NCBI GenBank assembly: GCA_048013815.1
Contig: CM106585.1
Span: 17,732,001 to 17,796,000, forward strand
Direction of reading: 5' to 3'
DNA from: Setoptus koraiensis
Taxonomy: Eukaryota > Arthropoda
DNA length: 64,000 nucleotides
The position numbers and the translations under genes are program-made. Positions 10,309 to 20,699 of this stretch are shown in pieces. Under the pieces are notes generated by a model that did no database searches, had not been told where the DNA came from, and worked only from the letters and a program-made list of their open reading frames with translations. The first letter of the stretch is position 1, and each line of letters begins with the position of its first letter.

Positions 10309-10955
10309 TTCGGTGGTGGAATCGTCGACCTGAATGTTGCGAACTTTCGTTTGACAACAATAGTAAAAGGATATCTCTGTAGCAAAGAGATACAATTGGA
10401 ATATAATTTTCAGTTGTATTCAGTTTTGATCGCAACTCGAAAAGATTGCAGTTGCTAGTCAATTGTGTGAGAGCACATCGCATTTCATCAGCAATGATTA
10501 TCTCGCGCAAGCAGTAGGCGACGTCAGGTGAATTGAGCATCTTATATGATAGATAGGCATTATAACAGCATTGTATAGAGCATCAGCAAAAGATTGCCGA
10601 AATCAAAAATCACGCGCCTGTTCATCAAATGGGCGCTTTATGTCCATTTGTTATCATAATGGTTTTTCCGAAAAAATCCAACTAACCACATTCAATTAGA
10701 AATTGTGCACGGCGACCTCTTTAAATATATCCATTGGAGCTTAAAAAAATAAATAATCCTGGCAATTTATTTCGAAGCCTCTCTACTCAGTGTTAGTGGA
10801 GTCCAGTACTGTAGCTTCGACTGTTGTTCCCATCATCTTCGATCGTTTGTCAATCGATAAATTTTTTCATGTAACTGCCAAACAGTTTTTCGGGACCAGC
10901 TCAACCTCAAGTACAGTATTATCCGATGATAGAATAAGGCAATTTGCAGTTGTAG
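10309..10955. other. Divergent spacer between MDH and the polycystin-like gene
   Basis: About 650 bp separates the MDH start from the reading frame of the next gene on the opposite strand. It may contain both promoters and an unrecognised 5' exon of the polycystin-like gene. An open stretch at 10790-10972 is in another frame and lacks an ATG. Confidence 0.35.
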
Positions 10956-12617
10956 AAGCAGATACCCCATAGAGGAGCTTTCAAGATTGCTCAAAATACA
11001 ACAGTTATTAGTAGGTCCCTTTGGATAGTGCCAACGTTTGTTGCCACATCCTGGATCCTAGTAGTCGGGTGTTTCTTTTTTAAATTTTATCGCAAACCGA
11101 AACAAGCGGATTTAGTAATACCACGTGTTTATGTTTTATGTGCACCAACAAATGTTCAGCGCACCTATGAAATGATACTTAGAGTTGGCATGCCGTCAAA
11201 AGATTATGAGGTTGGCAAAAATGAGCTAGACGTTTCTCTATTAGGTGGACCAAACAAAGAGTTGTTGCCGGTAACAAGAGTTGGCCCATTAGATTTGCCC
11301 GGTAACTTATTAGTGTCCCCTTGCTATTTAATAATGCACAGATTGACGCCTTTACCAGAAGTGAAAACAATATTGATATCACATACGGGAATCTCAACCG
11401 CTTCCCTTTACTGTTATGATTTGGAAATTTTTGAGCCGGCCACTGGTGAGAGACACTTGTTTGCCATTAACACTTGTATATCGTGTGTAAGCACTGAACT
11501 GCCACTGAAAGAAATTACAGATAAAGGGAAAAATCCTCGCTATCCGATATCTGATGTACCTTATCCATCAATTGACACATATGAGTTTTTAGTGAGCTGG
11601 GTACTAAATATCTCTTGTATACACCTTTCGGTTGTTCTCGTACACGATATGGAGTCTCTCAAGCATATGACACTGACTCATCACATTATTGTAGCTTCTA
11701 TCGCTGCGTTTATATCAACTGTTGTATTGATGGTTTATTTAGTACTGTTGAGAACTTATGTAAAACGGAACGAACTACGAGACACGTATTATGAGGAAAT
11801 AGTTAATGGTAAATGGTACTACATAAGAATGTGTGTAAATATTACAGTTGGTTTTTTAGCAGCAATTTTAACTATACTTGGTATTAATTCTTATTTCAAT
11901 GGTGCATCGACTCACATGGATCAAATTGATGAAGGCGAATCTACGCATACACACGAACTTTATATTATTCTCACTGAGATGTTGGCTGCTGAGATAATTG
12001 CATTTGTTTGGTCAATCGTTTCACTGACTACTTGCTACTCGATGCAATTGCCCGATTTCGGTCAGTTAATTTCAGTGAAGAATATAGCGGCAGATAAAGC
12101 CGCAAATGCATTAGGTTCTAACATGGAAGGAACTTTGTCAAGTGGAGCAAGTGATCTGAAAGGAAAGAAATTGATCTCACCGATATCGAGCCTAACAACT
12201 TTCAAAACTCTATTTGAGGCACCCGCGCCTAAAAAAACCGTTGCGGCTACGCAAAGTAGGCCGGCTAATATGGTTGCGCAGCCACAAGTAAAAAACATAA
12301 TTGGCCCCCAAAATTCCCCAGAAACTCATCCAGATCAAACAACAACCAGCCCAGAGAAGGCCCATGATGGACCAACAACAGATGAACCACGTGTTGCTGC
12401 TGATACTCAGAGAAAAACTGTCATAATTCACGAAAGTCATGACAAAGGTGAGGCACACACTGCTAAATCGCCGTCCAAGTTGCCCATTATGAAAGTCGCA
12501 AAAGGCATCGCGCAAAGACAAAACTCAGTATCGAAATCTCGTGCAAGCACCAGGCTAAAAACCCCAAAAATGGCAAATATCCAAGTGAATGCTAAAATAC
12601 TTAGCAAGTCTCATTAA
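10956..12617 (+). CDS. Polycystin-1/PKDREJ-like membrane core: TM1-PLAT-TM2-TM4 with a basic tail
   Basis: The frame is open from 10956 to the stop at 12617, but no ATG precedes the first membrane segment, so an upstream exon or a non-ATG start is likely. A possible acceptor TTGTAG ends at 10955. Counting from 11028: TM1 at about 5-20, then a PLAT/LH2-type domain at about 35-152 (YEMILRVGM, ISHTGISTASLYCYDLEI, ATGERHLFAINTCIS), which matches the polycystin-1 family in order and spacing. Further membrane segments are at about 219-243, 268-288 and 313-337, followed by a 190-residue Lys/Ser/Pro tail. Polycystin-1 relatives such as PKDREJ act on the sperm surface. This one lacks their huge ectodomain and their later membrane segments. 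Confidence 0.62.
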   Translation, partial: KQIPHRGAFKIAQNTTVISRSLWIVPTFVATSWILVVGCFFFKFYRKPKQADLVIPRVYVLCAPTNVQRTYEMILRVGMPSKDYEVGKNELDVSLLGGPNKELLPVTRVGPLDLPGNLLVSPCYLIMHRLTPLPEVKTILISHTGISTASLYCYDLEIFEPATGERHLFAINTCISCVSTELPLKEITDKGKNPRYPISDVPYPSIDTYEFLVSWVLNISCIHLSVVLVHDMESLKHMTLTHHIIVASIAAFISTVVLMVYLVLLRTYVKRNELRDTYYEEIVNGKWYYIRMCVNITVGFLAAILTILGINSYFNGASTHMDQIDEGESTHTHELYIILTEMLAAEIIAFVWSIVSLTTCYSMQLPDFGQLISVKNIAADKAANALGSNMEGTLSSGASDLKGKKLISPISSLTTFKTLFEAPAPKKTVAATQSRPANMVAQPQVKNIIGPQNSPETHPDQTTTSPEKAHDGPTTDEPRVAADTQRKTVIIHESHDKGEAHTAKSPSKLPIMKVAKGIAQRQNSVSKSRASTRLKTPKMANIQVNAKILSKSH

Positions 12618-13146
12618 ATGTGACCTTGTTACGATGAGTAAATTTTAGTTATGTGAAATGAAAGTGTGTAAAGAATTGTTGCCATTATCAATTGACGCTA
12701 GGTGAAGCATTTTGCTCGAACCACAAAGTGAAAAACTGTTTTTTCCGATTATAAGCAAGGACCAAAATTTTTTTTGCAACTTCCAGTGGCATCAACTTTC
12801 ATCCAATAGCGTCGGCTGCTTGGATTGAATGACAATGATCTAGTAAATATCTAGTAGAAGCAAGTTTCTCTATTCTTGTGAATCGTGAGAATCGTTTTTT
12901 GATTCACCACACTGATGCGAAAAATGATGATTCATTATATTGATGTTAGGATGAACTGCGTGCTTCTAACAATACAGGAACATCAGCTCGAGACTCCGAA
13001 GACCCACATCGTTTGCCCCTGCGTATGCTATCTGGTGTGACCTGGGTGCACAGTTTTTTTTCAGTCTCTATTTTTTACCGCCTCCTGTTCTTAGCGGAAA
13101 AAAACCGTTTTCTGGCCATCCAATGCATCATAGACGCCCAGTAACA
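12618..13146. other. Intergenic spacer
   Basis: About 530 bp between two genes on the same strand. No recognised feature beyond homopolymer runs. Confidence 0.3.
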
Positions 13147-13647
13147 ATGTCAGGATTCAAAACTTTTACATTACCAAAGAGCTCATCACCGTCACCAAGC
13201 TCATCAAGTTCGTTGCTAAGTCGCTCATCAACGTCAAGTTATTCTCCAACTTCATCGGCTAGTTCGACATCTTCTTCGTCGAGCGATGTGAAAAAAGTTA
13301 ACGATAAGTCGGATAAATTGTCGCGCCTGCTTAAGCAAAATGTAAGAAAATCTCATCACAGAAAGGCCGTTCTAGATGCTTTGAAAGACAAAGCTTGGTT
13401 ATTGGACGACCAGGTTAAAATGTTTATGAAAGAAACAGCCGATCTAAAAGAATCATTTGCTAGGAGATCATGGAAACGAATAGTATGTATCAGCATGATT
13501 GCACTAGCGCTAGTTTATATTGCACTAAGCGTTCCAGATATGATTAGATGGCTATTCAATTCCAGGAATTATGAAAACGGAATCAATGATCCCTCTATGA
13601 GAGGCCGCTTCTATGTGAAACCATCTGGTCAATTCGGTCGCTACTAG
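13147..13647 (+). CDS. Small Ser-rich single-pass membrane protein (orphan)
   Basis: 166 aa from MSGFKTF; an in-frame ATG at 13123 is also possible. The N-terminal 50 residues are nearly all Ser with Pro and Thr. Next comes a basic, probably helical stretch (LSRLLKQNVRKSHHRKAV). One strong membrane segment (IVCISMIALALVYIALSV) lies near residue 120, followed by a short polar end. There is no signal peptide, so the Ser-rich half is probably cytoplasmic. No family recognised. It lies downstream of the polycystin-like gene on the same strand. An AATAAATAAA at about 14086 could end its transcript. Confidence 0.6.
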   Translation: MSGFKTFTLPKSSSPSPSSSSSLLSRSSTSSYSPTSSASSTSSSSSDVKKVNDKSDKLSRLLKQNVRKSHHRKAVLDALKDKAWLLDDQVKMFMKETADLKESFARRSWKRIVCISMIALALVYIALSVPDMIRWLFNSRNYENGINDPSMRGRFYVKPSGQFGRY

Positions 13648-14124
13648 AATGTATATCTCAACTCACACTTCGACAAACTCACAATTACCACATTTGCTTT
13701 ATTCATAGCAGAATTCTCATTATGCCAAACGATGGGACCGATCAACATTGCAAAATTTGTTCATTGTCCTTAGAGAAAACACCAAAGTGTCTTCGAACAA
13801 TGCTACTGACGATTGCCCTAACAGCGATTAGCCTGTGATAGCTTGCCTCTTCCATAGATGTTCAAAAACTTCTCCAGGTAGCGTTGCATCGTTCCTTGCT
13901 AGCGAGAGCTTTGACAAGCAGCAATAATCTAGAGGCAAGAACGAATCGTTGTTTACATTTCCAATCGGATTGCACAATCAGCAGGAGATTCTCCTTAATT
14001 TGTGCAATTCATTCGTTTTTATGTACAATAATTCACCTGAAGCTCACCGATTGAACTATAACCAGAATACCTTTTATTTTGGTCCCAATAAATAAATGCT
14101 ATATGTACGAAACGAAGCTTTTGT

Positions 14125-14877
14125 TCAAACAATTTCATCGAATTTGATTTTACTAAATGTGGTAATAATGTCAAACTGTGCAACATCTGCTGGTAGATAG
14201 GTTTTCTTTTCTCGTCTAACCAGAATTACTTTGAAGCCAACGTTTTTTGCCGATCTCGCCTCTTTTGCGTCGTCAGTAAAAAACACAATATTAGCTGGTG
14301 CAACTGCGATCGATTGTGCAATACGATGATAGGTATCTGGTGTAGTTTTTGCCCCAATTTTACTGTCAAAATGTCCGTCGATTAGTTGTAATAGACTACC
14401 ATAGATTGTGCAGGAAAACATTAACATTTGCACATCGGCACGAGCCGAGGAATAGATATAAATGGAAATTCTATCTTCGATTCGCCAGCGATACATCATT
14501 TCGGCGACATCTTTGAAAACGTGTGTCTTTAGTACACCCCTTGCCTGGCCATCTATCCAAACGTACATTTGTAAATACAGCATCGCAATAGTTGTGATAT
14601 TGTTTCGCAATAGAAAATCTATATGAATCAAAACGGACCTTTGCACTTCTATTTGTGCACGATCGTCATCCAATATCTTCGGCACATCTTGATTAAAGGC
14701 CTGCTGTCGTAAATCCTTGACAATTGATTGTACATGCTCTTCACCCCAGTGAGCTTTTACATAAGACTCTAGATTATTTCTAATGTATGGTGAGACAGAT
14801 GATGGATAATAATCGACCGATGTGGTAGTGCCTTCAATGTCCAGCAAGATGGCCTTAGGTTTTTTCATTCTGATCAT
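14125..14877 (-). CDS. ENOPH1-like: Enolase-phosphatase E1-like (methionine salvage), active-looking copy
   Basis: 250 aa, close to the usual size of about 260. HAD superfamily: motif I DIEGTTT near residue 14, with the nucleophile Asp and the family's Glu; motif II YSSARAD; the conserved GHFDSKIGAK with the motif III Lys; and motif IV FFTDDAKEA. All catalytic positions are present, so it should dephosphorylate and enolise the diketo-phosphosulfur intermediate of the methionine salvage pathway in the cytosol. The region after motif I is diverged and shortened relative to vertebrate ENOPH1. A second, degenerate paralogue lies at 33220-34026. Single exon, which fits a retrocopy. Confidence 0.87.
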   Translation of the reverse strand: MIRMKKPKAILLDIEGTTTSVDYYPSSVSPYIRNNLESYVKAHWGEEHVQSIVKDLRQQAFNQDVPKILDDDRAQIEVQRSVLIHIDFLLRNNITTIAMLYLQMYVWIDGQARGVLKTHVFKDVAEMMYRWRIEDRISIYIYSSARADVQMLMFSCTIYGSLLQLIDGHFDSKIGAKTTPDTYHRIAQSIAVAPANIVFFTDDAKEARSAKNVGFKVILVRREKKTYLPADVAQFDIITTFSKIKFDEIV

Positions 14878-15840
14878 TGTGAATTGGTAAGTATTATTAT
14901 GATAGGGTTTATGAAAAGTATCAAATATTCAGAGTGTCAAAAATACGTTTATCGCTGTCTAACGCGATTTATGAAATCTGTGATCTTATCTCTCTTGCAC
15001 ATGAACTACATCATCATCATATTGAGTCTATATTTGATCACATTCTCCATCCTCGTGCTATCCTTCCAGATATTCAAATAATGTTCTACATCGTAAAGCA
15101 TTATTTGCGTTGAATCGAAGCTGAATTGTATTGCAGCGATTCAGAGATTCTGGGTAGGAATGACCGTGCAGCTTCGGTATATTCTAGTTCACTATTGAAA
15201 GCCAAACCACAACAGAGTAAAACGCCATAGAACCTTAGATTGAACTCTTTTGCTCCTTAATCGGTTCCCTTTGGTCCGAACGTGCGAACTGCAATTTTTC
15301 TAGATCTTTTTGATTGATATGATTGATTTAAAATTCCGTCAAAATCTTTTCACGGGTGCTTCTGCAATGAAAGGACAGTTTCACTCTAGCGAAAAACAAT
15401 TCGAGAGATTAGATAATTTTAAGATAATATAATAATGTGCTTTTCGGCCCGAATGTACCAACTGGATGGCCTTATCCCATCCGGTAGGTCCTCCAGTTTG
15501 GCAATGAAGGCAATGAACATTTACGGGTATGGTGATGATTTTCAGCCTCCATGAAAGGCTCGAGTATCCATCATGCTGAAATATGGACGCATCCTAATGT
15601 AGAAGCTCCAACTCATCGAAAATAGTCTTCCAAAGTATATCGATGTAGCTTGCTGGCTCATCGAATGGAACGAGTCAATGACGACTATCTATAAATAGGC
15701 GTATCTTAGAATAGAATCTATGAGAGCCCCATTCAGCCAATCATCAGAAAGTCTTCCCACCGTTGATTGATAATTGATTGAAGACGAAACGATAACTGAA
15801 GTTCTTGCCAACCTAACAATAGATAGATCCCAACATTAAT
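14878..15840. other. Divergent spacer with a TATA box near its right end
   Basis: Nearly 1 kb between the enolase-phosphatase start and the secreted-protein start on the other strand. Apart from TATAAATA at 15690 I see no feature. A 65-codon hydrophobic ORF (14884-15081) is not supported. Confidence 0.35.
15690..15697 (+). promoter_or_regulatory. TATA box for the repeat-containing secreted protein
   Basis: TATAAATA (followed by GG) sits 150 bp before the ATG at 15841. Two other secreted-protein genes in the window have a TATA box at a similar distance. Confidence 0.5.
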
Positions 15841-16785
15841 ATGAAAAATATGCATCCGAAACTGTTTGGTTCCATCTTTTTTATATGTTTTGTCGCAATC
15901 GATGTTGCTCTAGTGAAATCAACAGAAATAGATGAGCAGAGTACAAGATCTGTGAAAGAATTGATTCTACGTTATGATAAACCCGGAACATTCCGCAAAG
16001 ATGTCTCGACTAAGCTGAGAAGAGTTCAAACACCGGTCAAGTCGGTCGAAGACTCTGCACCAATATCGGTCGAAGACTCTGCACCAAAATCGGTCGAGGA
16101 CTCTGCACCGATATCGGTCGAAAACTCTGCACCAAAATCGGTAGAGGACTCTGCACCGATATCGATCGAAAACTCTGCACCGATATCGGTCGAAAACTCT
16201 GCCCCGATATCGCCCGAGTCCATAAGAGCTGAAGCATTCAAGTTGGTATCCGATTTAAATGATCTTACAGAACAAATAGAACAAAGCAAGGAATTAATGT
16301 CGAAAGAAGACATTCATTATGGTAGATATTTAGACTTGGTTGATCGATTGAGACAAAAGCTCGCCAATGCCCCAAAAGAACTTCCTGTGCATTACAAAAA
16401 ATTTTTGACTAAACAAATGAGAGACTCCGAGCAGATGAAAGAGTGTGGCCGACTAATGAAATCCGTTGTAGAACTAGAGAAATCAGGCATCAATAGTGAA
16501 TCGACAATTCTAGAATGGGACAAGATGATCATGAGAATATTAGAGCTGAGTCCACAAACAAACAGAATCTGCAAGTGTCCACCGAGTGTCAAACTGTTTT
16601 TAGAGGACAAGAACAGATGTGCAAAGAGCGACCTGAGAAAAAATTTCGTCAAACAAGCTCTCGAACTAGTGAGATCAAAGAACGGAGGAGAAATCGCCAA
16701 GGCAAAATCGACCATTTCCACTACAATCGGCAGATGTCGAAAAGCAAATGTCCCCGTGCCGGCATGGTTTACACGAATATACTGA
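15841..16785 (+). CDS. Secreted Cys-containing protein with an SVEDSAP octad repeat
   Basis: 314 aa. A clear signal peptide (LFGSIFFICFVAIDVALV) is followed by a basic segment. About residues 62-122 hold eight near-perfect copies of an 8-residue unit of the type SVEDSAPI/K. The rest is mostly helical and charged, with five Cys residues toward the C-terminus (CGRLM, CKCPPS, NRCAK, GRCRK). No family recognised. The DNA repeat unit is 24 bp and nearly identical between copies, so it expanded recently. In this context a seminal-fluid or acrosomal protein is a reasonable guess. Poly(A) signal at 16892-16897. It converges with the DCST1-like gene, with stops 140 bp apart. Confidence 0.75.
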   Translation: MKNMHPKLFGSIFFICFVAIDVALVKSTEIDEQSTRSVKELILRYDKPGTFRKDVSTKLRRVQTPVKSVEDSAPISVEDSAPKSVEDSAPISVENSAPKSVEDSAPISIENSAPISVENSAPISPESIRAEAFKLVSDLNDLTEQIEQSKELMSKEDIHYGRYLDLVDRLRQKLANAPKELPVHYKKFLTKQMRDSEQMKECGRLMKSVVELEKSGINSESTILEWDKMIMRILELSPQTNRICKCPPSVKLFLEDKNRCAKSDLRKNFVKQALELVRSKNGGEIAKAKSTISTTIGRCRKANVPVPAWFTRIY

Positions 16786-16891
16786 ATGCAACTCTTGACG
16801 ACAGAATCAGTCCAGAATATTGCAGCAGAGAATAAGAGAGATTAGTCAGAAAACATCCTCGATGTCACTGTTCGCAACTGATATAGATCAA

Positions 16892-16897
16892 AATAAA
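16892..16897 (+). terminator. Poly(A) signal of the repeat-containing secreted protein
   Basis: AATAAA lies about 105 bp after the stop codon at 16785 and just before the convergent DCST1-like gene ends. Confidence 0.5.
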
Positions 16898-16925
16898 TTG
16901 TAATTTAACATGGCACAAATTCACG

Positions 16926-19616
16926 TCATAAGGCCATCCTTAAATCATTGATGAATGTTGTCCAAAAGGTTGACGCTCCCGTCATATCAGATGATATACG
17001 ACTCTTTCGAACAATTAATGAACGTTCCTCCGGAGTGGCGCCTAGAAGAGAATCCTCATCCTCGGTTTCGGAGTTATTTAGCGAGGCATCCCGTATCTGC
17101 CAGTATTCGTTGAATGTGTGCCCTGTTCCATAGCCAAGATCTTGGTCACTCAATTTTTGTTTTTTGTAATCTTGTAAGTTTTCATTCACTTGCCTATCTA
17201 AAATAATTTTACTATTGCAAATAATACACTTGTTAAAAAGTGACTCTTCGAAACATTGAAAACAATAGATTGCGTTGCATTCTATAGTTCCATTACTTTG
17301 GCCTTGTGTTAACTCAGAACATTTTATGAAATCATTCTGATCTTCTACCGATTTGAGGCTACATCTTTGTCCGCATACAATACAACCAATGCCCTCTGGA
17401 AACAACCCCATGCTTTTGAGTAGGTTAAATACAAATTTCGGACAGCAAGTCCTACTGAGATAACTTGCTAGATTCTCGTCGTAATTAGTATTATCACCTT
17501 CTTTTGGTGATCTGTCAGCATACAAACGACCCAATGGGTCTCTAGCTCCCTCGAAGAAGTCTGCATTTTTTGGTTTATTGACCATGGGTATCGCTCTAGT
17601 GATTAGGCCTCTCGACAGTTTCTCTCGTAAAAGTTTCTGGTACAAGTAAACTGCACGCTCTTTAGCTTTGTGAGGATAGTATAACGAGGCAATACAATGG
17701 CGAGATCGAAGTGTATAAGCTTCGGCTATGACTGTCAGGAGCGTAAATAAAGCAAAGTAGCCGATGCATTGATAGGTAGTGAAGTCGGGCTGTCTTATTT
17801 TCGGCAAGCAATCACTAAGGGCACTGTTATAGCTAGTCTGGTTTGGTAAACTACCAGCAATTGTTTTACCTAAGCGAATGTAAAAATTGGTCAATCTTGT
17901 CTGATTGTTAATTTTTGCCATTTGTTGCTGATGGTGCCTAGCTAAAATTTGTTCATGCAAAAGCGAATTCGCATGATCATCACTCCGATGGAGCTCGGTC
18001 TCTACGAGCAACTCCTTCGCCAAGATGCTCTTAAGTGTTTCTAGAATAAAGTTACACAGTTGGAATAATAGATAATCAAGGCTTAGATAGAATGTTATGT
18101 AGTTGAATATACAAAACCAGACTGTTCCTGCTATGCACAATTTATGAACTTCATCATCAGTCATGGCTAGATCTAGGGGGCGTCTATAGTGGCTCCTCTG
18201 TAGTAGATTCAGCGGCAAAACTGTACGCAAACCGAGCTCAGTTCTTCGCCGCTCTATGTCGTAGATATAATTATCTATGTACATGTTGTCAAATTCTAGA
18301 TCAGACTTAAATCTCATATAGTAAAAGGTAGATCGCGATAATATCCATATTGTGATTATGAGACTCAAGAAGGAGAATATATTGCCGAATATTCTCAGCC
18401 AGGCGAATTTATCCGAAATATCTTGACGAATCTCTGTGAAAACCAGTTTGTACTTTTTTGATTTCTCTTTCTTGTAGCGATATTGATGGTCCAGATTTAT
18501 CTTACAATACAGTTCCTCTTTGACGACAGCAATCATTTTGTCCAATTCTGGCTCGATGTTCTTCTCGTATATATCAACTATCTTTGCTGGCAATGCGCAA
18601 ACAACATTGGACACTTTGGCCAAATAACAAGTCTGTTTGATTGGCACAACCAATTGACAAATGAAGCTAAACACTGAGCCAAGTTTGATCTCGCAATCTT
18701 CAATGCAATATTGGAACATCCTATTACAGTTGTCGAACGGTTCATTTTGTTTCGCATTACAAATATCTAAAATTCTTTTGAGCCATAGAAACATACGCTG
18801 AAGTGAGTTAGCAACAATCATGAAGTTTTCGCGCAATTCATCCAGGACTCTCATTAGTGATTCGACAAACTCTCTTATAATGTGCTCCAAGTTTATTATT
18901 ATGTCATCAAGGGCCAAAATTGTATCTAATACATTCTCATCTAAATATTCTTTGCCGCGTACAATGAGATAGCGCTTACTACATTCCAGTGTCTCATGCA
19001 GTTCTCTTATGTTTGTTTGGGTATTCTTTACGGGGCCATTGACGAGCATGGCTAAAACGAAACATATCACTAACGATCGGCCACGATTCGTAAATAACAA
19101 TGGTAGCGCCAACATCAAAATGCAACGAAATTTTCTTGATCTCTCCAAAACAAGTGCAATAAACAAGGTTAGTGAAGATATTAGTGTCAATGAAGTGACT
19201 GTATGGTGCTTAACTAGCACAAAATAGATGAACGTACAACAAATCACACCAAAAATTATGCCAGCATAATAATCTATTAGTTTGTAACGTTTCTCCAATT
19301 TTTTGTTGCGCTCTAATCGCAATTGTTTCATGAGCCTCTGTCGCTTTTTATAATCTTCGAGCAACTCCTTGCTCTTAGGTCGCATCAATTCCCTTTCGCG
19401 ATCATCTTCTTGTTCAAATGTGTCTAAAGATATAAGACAGCAAGTGAGTGTCTTAATTAAGCATCCCATGAGACACGGCACCACTCGTTTAATGCATTGC
19501 AAAATGACACTATACACAAGGAAAATCCATCGGAATCTTGGATCTTGACTTGCATATTGAATTGCTAGTTTTTTCGCTTGATCCTTTCTGGTGGGCCTAC
19601 GTTCTCCTTCGGCCAT
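16926..19616 (-). CDS. DCST1-like: DCST1/Sneaky-like DC-STAMP-domain protein with C-terminal RING
   Basis: 896 aa from the first in-frame ATG (MAEGERR). It has six or so membrane segments in two groups, with a long Cys-containing extracellular region between them. The DC-STAMP region ends in the family signature around SLYYPHKAKERAVYLYQKLLREK. A C-terminal Cys-rich RING-like zinc module follows (GCIVCGQRC, IKCSE, IECNAIYCFQCF, CIICNSK). This order matches vertebrate DCST1, Drosophila Sneaky and C. elegans SPE-42, which are sperm membrane proteins needed for gamete interaction or fusion. Intact single exon. Divergent from the coiled-coil gene at 20028 (411 bp between starts). Confidence 0.88.
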   Translation of the reverse strand: MAEGERRPTRKDQAKKLAIQYASQDPRFRWIFLVYSVILQCIKRVVPCLMGCLIKTLTCCLISLDTFEQEDDRERELMRPKSKELLEDYKKRQRLMKQLRLERNKKLEKRYKLIDYYAGIIFGVICCTFIYFVLVKHHTVTSLTLISSLTLFIALVLERSRKFRCILMLALPLLFTNRGRSLVICFVLAMLVNGPVKNTQTNIRELHETLECSKRYLIVRGKEYLDENVLDTILALDDIIINLEHIIREFVESLMRVLDELRENFMIVANSLQRMFLWLKRILDICNAKQNEPFDNCNRMFQYCIEDCEIKLGSVFSFICQLVVPIKQTCYLAKVSNVVCALPAKIVDIYEKNIEPELDKMIAVVKEELYCKINLDHQYRYKKEKSKKYKLVFTEIRQDISDKFAWLRIFGNIFSFLSLIITIWILSRSTFYYMRFKSDLEFDNMYIDNYIYDIERRRTELGLRTVLPLNLLQRSHYRRPLDLAMTDDEVHKLCIAGTVWFCIFNYITFYLSLDYLLFQLCNFILETLKSILAKELLVETELHRSDDHANSLLHEQILARHHQQQMAKINNQTRLTNFYIRLGKTIAGSLPNQTSYNSALSDCLPKIRQPDFTTYQCIGYFALFTLLTVIAEAYTLRSRHCIASLYYPHKAKERAVYLYQKLLREKLSRGLITRAIPMVNKPKNADFFEGARDPLGRLYADRSPKEGDNTNYDENLASYLSRTCCPKFVFNLLKSMGLFPEGIGCIVCGQRCSLKSVEDQNDFIKCSELTQGQSNGTIECNAIYCFQCFEESLFNKCIICNSKIILDRQVNENLQDYKKQKLSDQDLGYGTGHTFNEYWQIRDASLNNSETEDEDSLLGATPEERSLIVRKSRISSDMTGASTFWTTFINDLRMAL

Positions 19617-20027
19617 GATAACATTAGCTGCAGAAACTATTGGTGATTGTTCTTGCAAAGACAACTTATAGCAATGTACACACGTTGACCATCAGACGGT
19701 CATCTCAAAGAATCCACGTGATTCACGTATAAATTATCCACACCTATGTGCGCGTTGCGCACTGTGCTCACAGTGAGCGGCCCAAGTGATCCCGATTTTC
19801 CCTGGTTGGTAGTGGAAAAATCCTGTCCCCCCCATCACTGGAAATCTGAGATTTTTTTCGTTTCAAAAATGGCGCCCAGAAAATGAAAATAAATAGAGAC
19901 CCTGAACCAGCTTCATTATTTTCGGCGCTCAACGGCGTGAACTGGGTCCTAAACATTCCATTATCATTACCATCATTATTATTATCTCATTTATTTAACA
20001 TCGTTATTTATTACATTATCTAGAGCC
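19617..20027. other. Divergent promoter region, DCST1-like / coiled-coil gene
   Basis: 411 bp separate two head-to-head start codons, so both promoters must share this DNA or lie inside genes. No TATA box is seen. A run of CATTATTATTATC-type words lies at 19970-19990. Confidence 0.4.
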
Positions 20028-20699
20028 ATGTCTAGGGTCGATCAGTCAAGCGTGATTACGTTGCCCGAAGGCCTGTTGGATCTGACAGAAAATCCGAGCT
20101 TTTTGCGGAATAGCACCGTCAATAACACCACCAAAATGGTTGAACTTTCGCGACTCACTAATCGCACTAAACTCAATCCTCCAGTTCCGCCAGCTACTAT
20201 GCAAACTAAATCATGTATTGGACAAGTATGTAAGGAACGCGATGACGCTAGGCAGGAATGTTTCAATCTAAAAGTAAAGCTCTACATGTTGTCTCGTGAC
20301 GACCAATTTGGAAGCGAGCAAGAACAAAGAATAAAAAGAGACATTATTGACAAATATGAGAATGATATAAAATCTTTAAAGCAAGAGATTGATAGACTGA
20401 AAAAAAATGGAGCACCAGATGTCAAACATACTTCTGACAAGCATGTACAAACAGAAGATCTACCGAAACAAATCCCCTACTCGAACACAATGCCAAATTT
20501 ACGCCCCAAATTATCAACTATAGCACCAGCAGCACCTTTAGCACCCATCAGTTTGTCCAGCTTACATTCCCTTTCTGACAATGGACCTAATGCTCAGATT
20601 GAAAAGAACATAAAGAAACTCATCAAGAGGATCAGTCAATACATGAAGACATCGGTAGAAAATATTAAAGCAAGTCAGTATTCCAATGACTCAGACTGA
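20028..20699 (+). CDS. Coiled-coil protein overlapping the tweety-like gene
   Basis: 223 aa. A polar N-terminus is followed by a predicted coiled coil at about 75-125 (EQEQRIKRDIIDKYENDIK and following heptads). Then comes a Pro/Ala-rich linker and a basic helical C-terminus (KKLIKRISQYMKTS). No membrane segment or signal peptide. No family recognised. Its last 14 bases overlap the start of the tweety-like gene in another frame, so the two are probably made from one transcript or linked by splicing. Confidence 0.65.
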   Translation: MSRVDQSSVITLPEGLLDLTENPSFLRNSTVNNTTKMVELSRLTNRTKLNPPVPPATMQTKSCIGQVCKERDDARQECFNLKVKLYMLSRDDQFGSEQEQRIKRDIIDKYENDIKSLKQEIDRLKKNGAPDVKHTSDKHVQTEDLPKQIPYSNTMPNLRPKLSTIAPAAPLAPISLSSLHSLSDNGPNAQIEKNIKKLIKRISQYMKTSVENIKASQYSNDSD

